Source: Bacteroidales bacterium (GTDB lineage: Bacteria; Bacteroidota; Bacteroidia; Bacteroidales; VadinHA17). Taken from it: a stretch of DNA of 11,543 nucleotides. Within the stretch, counting starts at the first letter, position 1, and every line of letters begins with the position of its first letter. Shown piece by piece: positions 6,471 through 11,543 of this stretch. Both the position numbers and the translations under genes were made by a program. The notes beneath the pieces were generated by a model, which ran no database searches, had not been told where the DNA came from, and was given only the letters and a program-made list of their open reading frames with translations. The stretch spans positions 1 through 11,543 of the forward strand of contig JAAZAP010000301.1 of NCBI GenBank assembly GCA_012514255.1. Reading direction: 5' to 3'.

Positions 6471-7622
6471 TTATTTCTGGCTCAGATTGCGCAGTGAGTC
6501 AAATTCAAACCCGAGTGAGAACCTGAGCGTTCGTGCAAGCGGATTATTCTGTGTGAATGGCATCAGGTATGAGAAGTCAAGTGAGAAGACGCTCAGCCTG
6601 AAACCGGCTCCCACAGTAAAATATTTCCTGTTGCCCTTCAATTCGGCCTCGTTGTAGTATCCGGCCCTGAGGGCAAACTGCTGGTTGTACCAGTATTCAA
6701 AACCAACCGACTGTGTGAACTCCTTCAGCTCTTCACTGAAACCACCGGGTGCGTCATAGAATGACTGGAAGATGGCAACGGGAACGGAGACATTTGGGTC
6801 CATGCCGTCTATAATGTTCCGATCAGCGTCATAGAACGGCGGTGTGGGGACGAGCAACTTGTTTATGTCAATGGAGAAGGAGAGTGCGTTATACTTGTCG
6901 AGGTTAACCAGGAATGTTGATCCGATGCGCATGTTCATAGGAATAAAATCAGGGTCAACATCGGTTGTGTAGCTGATCTTTGATCCTATGTTTGACAGGT
7001 TGACTCCGAAAGAGATATTTCCGTCTTTGGAGCCCAGTGAGAGCTTGTTGGTATAGAAAGCTGAAGCGTCAGCGGCATACGAGATGCCCGGTTTGGTATC
7101 CTCAATTCCTCCGGTAAGGTTGGAGTAGATGAACCGCAGGGCCACCCCTCCTGACCAGTGCTCCGAGAAGAGCCTGGAGTATGCGGCATCAACGGAGAAT
7201 TCGTTGGCATTGAACTCTCTCAGAATGCTTCCTATGTCATCCGTGAATTCTATCTTTCCGAGGGAAGAATACATGAGGCTGGCTGCAACAACCTGCCTGC
7301 TGTCTATCCTGTAATACCCGGTAAGGTAAGAAAGATTGATGTCAGGGATCAGTGCTCTCAGCCAGGGTGAGTAGGATATGCCAAAACCGCCGTTACCATC
7401 AATGAAAGCAAATTTTGCCGGATTCCAGTGCATGCTGAACATATCCGGTGATGTTGCTACTCCTGCATCCCCGAGGGCGCCTGAACGGGAATCCGGAGCT
7501 ATTGAAAGAAATGGCACAACAGTCTGAATGGGGTTGTATTTTATCTCCTCCTGCGCTGTTACAGGGATGACCGGCAATAATAAAAGTAGTAAAAAGCTAA
7601 CAGTCAGCGCGTTCCTTTTCAT
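6471..7622 (-). CDS. porV: T9SS outer-membrane protein PorV (LptO)
   Basis: PorV is a FadL-like outer-membrane beta-barrel that takes secreted cargo from the SprA translocon and delivers it to the PorU sortase, forming part of the attachment complex. The protein has 383 residues from the chosen start. MKRNALTVSFLLLLLLPVIP followed by VTAQ is a clear signal peptide. A further five codons are open to ATG 7637, but that codon sits almost at the expected transcription start. The mature N-terminus carries the family hallmark NPIQTVVPFLSIAPDSRSGA, then LGDAGVATSPDMFSMHWNPA. The rest consists of alternating hydrophobic strands with aromatic girdles, ending FRLSVFSLDFSYLMPF and a final strand RTLRFSLGFEF. 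It lies directly after porU, as in other T9SS loci. Confidence 0.95.
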   Translation of the reverse strand: MKRNALTVSFLLLLLLPVIPVTAQEEIKYNPIQTVVPFLSIAPDSRSGALGDAGVATSPDMFSMHWNPAKFAFIDGNGGFGISYSPWLRALIPDINLSYLTGYYRIDSRQVVAASLMYSSLGKIEFTDDIGSILREFNANEFSVDAAYSRLFSEHWSGGVALRFIYSNLTGGIEDTKPGISYAADASAFYTNKLSLGSKDGNISFGVNLSNIGSKISYTTDVDPDFIPMNMRIGSTFLVNLDKYNALSFSIDINKLLVPTPPFYDADRNIIDGMDPNVSVPVAIFQSFYDAPGGFSEELKEFTQSVGFEYWYNQQFALRAGYYNEAELKGNRKYFTVGAGFRLSVFSLDFSYLMPFTQNNPLARTLRFSLGFEFDSLRNLSQK

Positions 7623-7645
7623 TTGTGTTTGGTTCAAGATTTGTG

Positions 7646-7653
7646 CAAATATA
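7646..7653 (-). promoter_or_regulatory. Probable -7 promoter element of porV
   Basis: Read on the minus strand this is TATATTTG, an exact TAnnTTTG match, within an AT-rich 48-63 nt gap between porU and porV. No -33 TTTG lies at the expected distance. It would put the transcription start near 7639, giving a leader of about 17 nt for ATG 7622. It suggests that porV can be expressed apart from porU. Confidence 0.5.
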
Positions 7654-7685
7654 AAACAAAAAAAATGGCCACTTATTGTGTTGTC

Positions 7686-10600
7686 TTACAAAATGATGAA
7701 TTGTCCTGTGGCCGAAGTTTTTTCGCCTTCAGAGGTAACCACTTCTGCCCTCCACAGATAGAGTCCCCTGGCCACCCGTCCTCCCTGGTTGTCGGATGCA
7801 TCCCAGTATATTTCCGGGAGGTTATATCCGGCCGTGAAGCTCTTCTCTTTCATGACGCGTACCAGGCGGCCGTCATATGTGAAGATTGAGATTGTTATTT
7901 CCATCTCTGTCCCCGGCCTGTTATGTCCTCCGGTAAGACGTGTTCCTTCCGTCACAGGATTGGGTATGGCCATCCGGTTGTTCAGTCTGAAGCTGCCGTT
8001 GGTTTCAACAATGAATCTCAGTGATGAGACGGAGGGATTGTTGAGGTTATCCCATGCTCTGAGTGTAATTGTATGTTCACCGCGTTCCGGTATCAGCAAC
8101 GGGTAGGCCAGGCTGCCCGAGCTGTGCACTCCCACATCAGACCTGAAGAGGCTGTTCAGCACTATTGCCGAGGAGATGTCATCATCTAGCCAGGCAATGA
8201 TGTCATGGCCTATGCCCGTTCCCGTGGCATTGATGCCGGACCTGTCGCTGAGATGTGCCAGCAGAACAGGTGAATTGTCTGTTACTCCGCCCTCCCTGAA
8301 GAGTGTATCATTCATGAAGAGCCTGATTGACGGTCCCTCCCTGTCATCCATCGCTTCATCAGAGAATCCTCCAACGGTAATTCCGTTGTAGCTGCCATTA
8401 AGGTCGGTCGTTCCGTCCCAGGCATAGTATTTTATGGCGCCGTTGCCGTAGGTGTAGTTTATGTCAAGAGGGACTATGAATGAGAAGCTGAACCGTCCCT
8501 GGCTGACTGTTGTCATACCCCTGAAGAGCACGTTCCCGGTCACAGGGAAGACCATGGGAGATCCGCCGTCATTTGCCAGTGTGCTTATATTTGCCGGCTT
8601 GTCAAATACTGTTGACTCCACCATGCCGTAAAAACCGGTCATGATGGCGCCGGAGTGGTCTTCCATATGGCCGCTGACCGTAATGAGTGACAGTGCCTTA
8701 AGGGTATCAGAGGGCAGGGAGACGTGCACTCCGTTAATGCTGTCAGTTACCACCTTGCCCTGCACAGGCCATGCCAGTCTCAGGGCCGGATCACCCAGCA
8801 GCAGGAAATTGCGCTTGTTCATACCTGTTCCAATGCTGATCTTCGCCTGCCTTATGATGTCACCCAGTCTCATTGAAAGTCCGTCAGGAGCGGCAGTAAA
8901 GGCATTATCATAGATAGACCTGTTAAGGGTATAGTTGGGGGCTGAGTAGACCACCCTGGTTGTACTCATCAGGGCTATACCTCCGCCGTCAGGATTGAGA
9001 AGCACCATCTCGCCGGCGGATGTCCTTGCCGTGATGGTACCCGTGACCCGGTTTATATCAACGTCGTCAAACCTTGAAAATTCGCATGTGGCTGTTATGA
9101 AGAGGGGCAGCATGGTGCTGTTCCTCCAGGAGTTGATATTATCTGTTCTTATAACCCTCTCATGAGCCAGTCCCGACTCGTTACCGTGGCCCACGTAATT
9201 CATCACCAGGCAACCCGCTGCTATTCTGTCATCAACTGCTCTGGATGCATCGGGATAGGAGTCTCCCGTTACTGATGTCACCTGCCGGTAGGCATCAAGA
9301 TAGATCTTGTCAACTGTCAGGGGTGGTGCTGCCGTTGCGGCGCCTTCTGCCAGACCCTCAGCATCAAACATATGAAGGTTGGAATCCTCATCGTCAGCCA
9401 CCAGGCAGAGAACATTCCGCCATGAGCCCTGGTCAGCGTCTGTAAGATATGAGGAGATCTTTCTGACCATCAGCCCGGCTGAGGCAGTGTCTGAAGCTGG
9501 CAGCCTGCCGATACCGATATCGAGAAAGCCGTCAGCTTCCCCCTCGCCTTCGTCGAGAAGGCCATAGAAATCATCCGAGGTAAATGAGAGTACCCCGGTA
9601 GTTGAGTTGACTGACTGCCATGTGGGAATGAACGAGCTGTTGCCTGGTGGCGGGATCTTATTCTCATATGAGCCGTCGCCAAAGAGGAGAAGGTATCTGG
9701 GAGGAGAGCCTGATGCCTTGCCCCGGTCATAGATCATCTTAACGAAGTTCCTTATGGCAACGGCATCAGGGATGCCGCCCGAGAACTCATTGTAGATCTC
9801 TTCAGGGGTGACGATGAGTGAAGTGGTGCCGTCATCAGACAGGTGTACTTCTGCCAGGCGTTCAGCGTATTCCAGGAAGAGCGGGTGAGTGACTATGATC
9901 AATACAGCCGTTGTCATGGCATGGAGGTTTTGGGGCATTACCTGCACTGTCCTTACCGGCTGTTTCAGGTGTGTATCTGAAAAAGCCACGAACTTACGGA
10001 GGCTGTCGGTTGCTGCCGTGAAGAATGTGCTTCCGCCGGCGGCAGCAGTCTGAATTGCCAGCGGGGCAGAGGGATCTGTTACATCCCATATCCTGAGGCT
10101 CTGGGACCCTTCCACGGTAAAACGGGTTTTGGCTGCCGGTTCCACTGATCTGCTGTCACTGATGAATAGCTGTCTGTCGCGGTACACCAGCCTTGCCCTG
10201 GCACGGAAGTCCACATAGTCGATATAGCCGGTGGCAGCCATGTTGCCGCCAGATGAGAAGGTGATGGTGAATGAAGGGGATGAGGAAGCCGGCAGAACTG
10301 AGTCGGTCAGTGTGACTGTTTCTGCATAGATCCCGTTAACATCAGTCATGTTGACCGGCGCTACAGTGACCGTTTTCAGGTCAACAGCACCCTGTCTCAG
10401 CGTGAAGGAGGCAGTGTTGTCAGACCTTCCCAGCAGCCTGGCACTGTACCTGATTCTCTCCGTGATTGAGAGGTCTGTAAAAACGGGTCCCACACTGACC
10501 TGTACACCCGGAGCCACCTGCTGGTACCACTCTCTGCCCGATCTGATCAGGTTGACATCCTCATGCTCATGGCGCATCATGACGTCGGTAGCTGTTGAGA

Positions 10601-11084
10601 GGGAGGTATAAGGCTCCGAAGGAGCTGTCTCAGCATCAATAAGTAAGGGCCCCGATGGCCGGGAAGTAATAAAATACCATGCCGTATCAGAGTAGTTATG
10701 TCTTATGAACCGGTAATCACGGGATTCCGGGTCATATCTCCACCGGTGTGTTCCTTCGGCATAGAAGAGAAGATAATCGCCTTCGTTGAAAACGCCGTCG
10801 CTTCCCTTTTCAATCATCACTCTTATTTGCCTTAGATCATCCGGAGCGGTACCGTCATTGATGAATGAGAGCTGGCCATGGTTGTTTCCATAAAGCACGG
10901 CTTCGGCCGGGTTCGCAATACCCATCTCCCTGATGCTGGAATAGCTTAGTCTGTATACTCCCGCTTCCATCACGGCGAACTTTGTCCAGCTGCCGGTTCC
11001 AAGCACTGAGGAGCCTGCAAATTCCTGTGCTTCCGAGGGCAGCAGGGTCAGTAGCAATAGGAGACCGGTGACCAGACTTTTCAT
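7686..11084 (-). CDS. porU: T9SS sortase PorU (C25 gingipain-like peptidase)
   Basis: PorU removes the C-terminal signal domain of T9SS cargo and joins the cargo to anionic lipopolysaccharide at the cell surface. From ATG 11084 it has 1132 residues, near the known size. This start gives a signal peptide (MKSLVTGLLLLLTLLPSEAQ); the frame is open to 11162, but that extension crosses the promoter and is rejected. A long N-terminal beta-rich region is followed by the C25 domain (about 395-765) with LLLFGDGSYENK near 470. The catalytic dyad is His633 in NYVGHGNESG and Cys667 in TATCEFSRFDD. A FlgD/Ig-like T9SS C-terminal domain ends the protein (about 1040-1132), with NPVTEGTRL, YDGRLVRVM and GLYLWRAEV. 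PorU keeps its own such domain in P. gingivalis. First gene of the porU-porV-ispF block. Confidence 0.95.
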   Translation of the reverse strand: MKSLVTGLLLLLTLLPSEAQEFAGSSVLGTGSWTKFAVMEAGVYRLSYSSIREMGIANPAEAVLYGNNHGQLSFINDGTAPDDLRQIRVMIEKGSDGVFNEGDYLLFYAEGTHRWRYDPESRDYRFIRHNYSDTAWYFITSRPSGPLLIDAETAPSEPYTSLSTATDVMMRHEHEDVNLIRSGREWYQQVAPGVQVSVGPVFTDLSITERIRYSARLLGRSDNTASFTLRQGAVDLKTVTVAPVNMTDVNGIYAETVTLTDSVLPASSSPSFTITFSSGGNMAATGYIDYVDFRARARLVYRDRQLFISDSRSVEPAAKTRFTVEGSQSLRIWDVTDPSAPLAIQTAAAGGSTFFTAATDSLRKFVAFSDTHLKQPVRTVQVMPQNLHAMTTAVLIIVTHPLFLEYAERLAEVHLSDDGTTSLIVTPEEIYNEFSGGIPDAVAIRNFVKMIYDRGKASGSPPRYLLLFGDGSYENKIPPPGNSSFIPTWQSVNSTTGVLSFTSDDFYGLLDEGEGEADGFLDIGIGRLPASDTASAGLMVRKISSYLTDADQGSWRNVLCLVADDEDSNLHMFDAEGLAEGAATAAPPLTVDKIYLDAYRQVTSVTGDSYPDASRAVDDRIAAGCLVMNYVGHGNESGLAHERVIRTDNINSWRNSTMLPLFITATCEFSRFDDVDINRVTGTITARTSAGEMVLLNPDGGGIALMSTTRVVYSAPNYTLNRSIYDNAFTAAPDGLSMRLGDIIRQAKISIGTGMNKRNFLLLGDPALRLAWPVQGKVVTDSINGVHVSLPSDTLKALSLITVSGHMEDHSGAIMTGFYGMVESTVFDKPANISTLANDGGSPMVFPVTGNVLFRGMTTVSQGRFSFSFIVPLDINYTYGNGAIKYYAWDGTTDLNGSYNGITVGGFSDEAMDDREGPSIRLFMNDTLFREGGVTDNSPVLLAHLSDRSGINATGTGIGHDIIAWLDDDISSAIVLNSLFRSDVGVHSSGSLAYPLLIPERGEHTITLRAWDNLNNPSVSSLRFIVETNGSFRLNNRMAIPNPVTEGTRLTGGHNRPGTEMEITISIFTYDGRLVRVMKEKSFTAGYNLPEIYWDASDNQGGRVARGLYLWRAEVVTSEGEKTSATGQFIIL

Positions 11085-11093
11085 AATCATAAT

Positions 11094-11124
11094 GGCAAAG
11101 ATAGTCAAGTAGCTTATCTTTGCC
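11094..11124. promoter_or_regulatory. Divergent -7 elements in a perfect inverted repeat
   Basis: GGCAAAGATA (11094-11103) and TATCTTTGCC (11115-11124) are exact reverse complements, 11 nt apart. Each arm holds the promoter element TATCTTTG: minus strand at 11096-11103 facing porU, plus strand at 11115-11122 facing the PorP/SprF-family gene. No clear -33 boxes are seen. The symmetry could also be an operator for a dimeric regulator. Confidence 0.55.
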
Positions 11125-11191
11125 CTGTCCGGAGGCGGTCTCTGATAAAATATTGGCCTCATGACGGCGTTGATAATCTTGTAGTGTTACC

Positions 11192-11543
11192 ATGAAGTTC
11201 AGAATCAGGACTCTTACAGCGGGGCTGTTCCTTTTTATGGCGACCCTCAGTGGCCAGGATACATGGCACGGGTCACTGTCAGGCATGCACATGATGCATA
11301 ATCCCGGCTTTGCAGGTGTGGGAGGGGTTCAGGCAGTAAATATCTCTGCATTTTCCTTTCTTCCCGGAAACAGTTTCGGGCTTAGGTCAGTACATGCATC
11401 CTATGACGGTTATTTTTCAGCCATTCATGGCGGCGCAGGTGTGTGGATCACCGATGACATGCTTGGTGATATACTGAATGACCTGAGGGGAGGAGTTTCC
11501 TACGCCTATCATTTCCGTGCCGGAAGAAGAACGTATATTACCG
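11192..11543 (+). CDS. PorP/SprF-family T9SS outer-membrane protein, 3' end missing
   Basis: The first 117 residues are visible. MKFRIRTLTAGLFLFMATLS is a signal peptide likely cut near SGQ. Then come the family marks: a short region ending in HNPGFAGV (the NPAYAG-like motif), FLPGNSFGLRSVHASYDGY, and IHGGAGVWITDDMLGDILND before a new strand. PorP/SprF proteins are outer-membrane barrels; PorP is needed for T9SS function in Porphyromonas, while SprF-type members serve secretion of a particular partner such as the adhesin SprB and are usually coded beside it. Any partner would lie past the window edge. It is divergent from porU with a 107-nt shared upstream region. Which subfamily it belongs to cannot be told from this fragment. 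Confidence 0.88.
   Translation, partial: MKFRIRTLTAGLFLFMATLSGQDTWHGSLSGMHMMHNPGFAGVGGVQAVNISAFSFLPGNSFGLRSVHASYDGYFSAIHGGAGVWITDDMLGDILNDLRGGVSYAYHFRAGRRTYIT

Noticed and set aside
11085..11162. N-terminal extension of PorU to ATG 11162
   Set aside because: It crosses the divergent promoter and would bury the signal peptide behind 26 extra residues.

Overview
The window reads as chromosomal DNA of a member of the Bacteroidota, probably a Bacteroidales-like lineage. Three things point there. It carries type IX secretion system (T9SS) genes (porU, porV and a PorP/SprF-family gene), which are confined to that phylum and its close relatives. Several genes are preceded by the Bacteroidota promoter element TAnnTTTG, and the starts have no obvious Shine-Dalgarno sequence. 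Protein wording such as the long urocanate hydratase, the short MerR and the zinc-ribbon protein matches Bacteroidota families.

Left part (1-3760, + strand). The window opens with the 3' part of an M23 metallopeptidase gene. A well-formed promoter (443-475) then starts a tight four-gene unit: a membrane-anchored M23 peptidase, a small MerR-type regulator, a long-form Nif3-family protein, and a coiled-coil/C4 zinc-ribbon protein. Gaps are 15 nt, 4 nt and an 8-nt overlap. The unit ends at a strong intrinsic terminator (3724-3760), so both ends of the transcription unit are visible.

Middle (3763-5961). A complete urocanate hydratase gene (hutU, histidine degradation) stands alone without other hut genes in view. 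It is followed by a 53-bp tandem repeat that can fold like a REP element, lying in the convergent gap before the minus-strand block.

Right part (5962-11543). On the minus strand lie porU (the T9SS sortase), porV (outer-membrane shuttle/attachment partner) and ispF (an MEP isoprenoid-pathway enzyme), in transcriptional order porU-porV-ispF. PorU cleaves the C-terminal signal of T9SS cargo and attaches the cargo to lipopolysaccharide; PorV carries cargo from the translocon to PorU. Divergent from porU is the 5' end of a PorP/SprF-family outer-membrane protein gene. The two share a 107-bp intergenic region in which their -7 promoter elements form a perfect inverted repeat.

No mobile element, CRISPR array, tRNA or rRNA was seen. 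The gene content is housekeeping and envelope functions; I did not find convincing evidence of a wholly new system. The least understood parts are the M23-MerR-Nif3-zinc-ribbon operon and the intergenic repeat.
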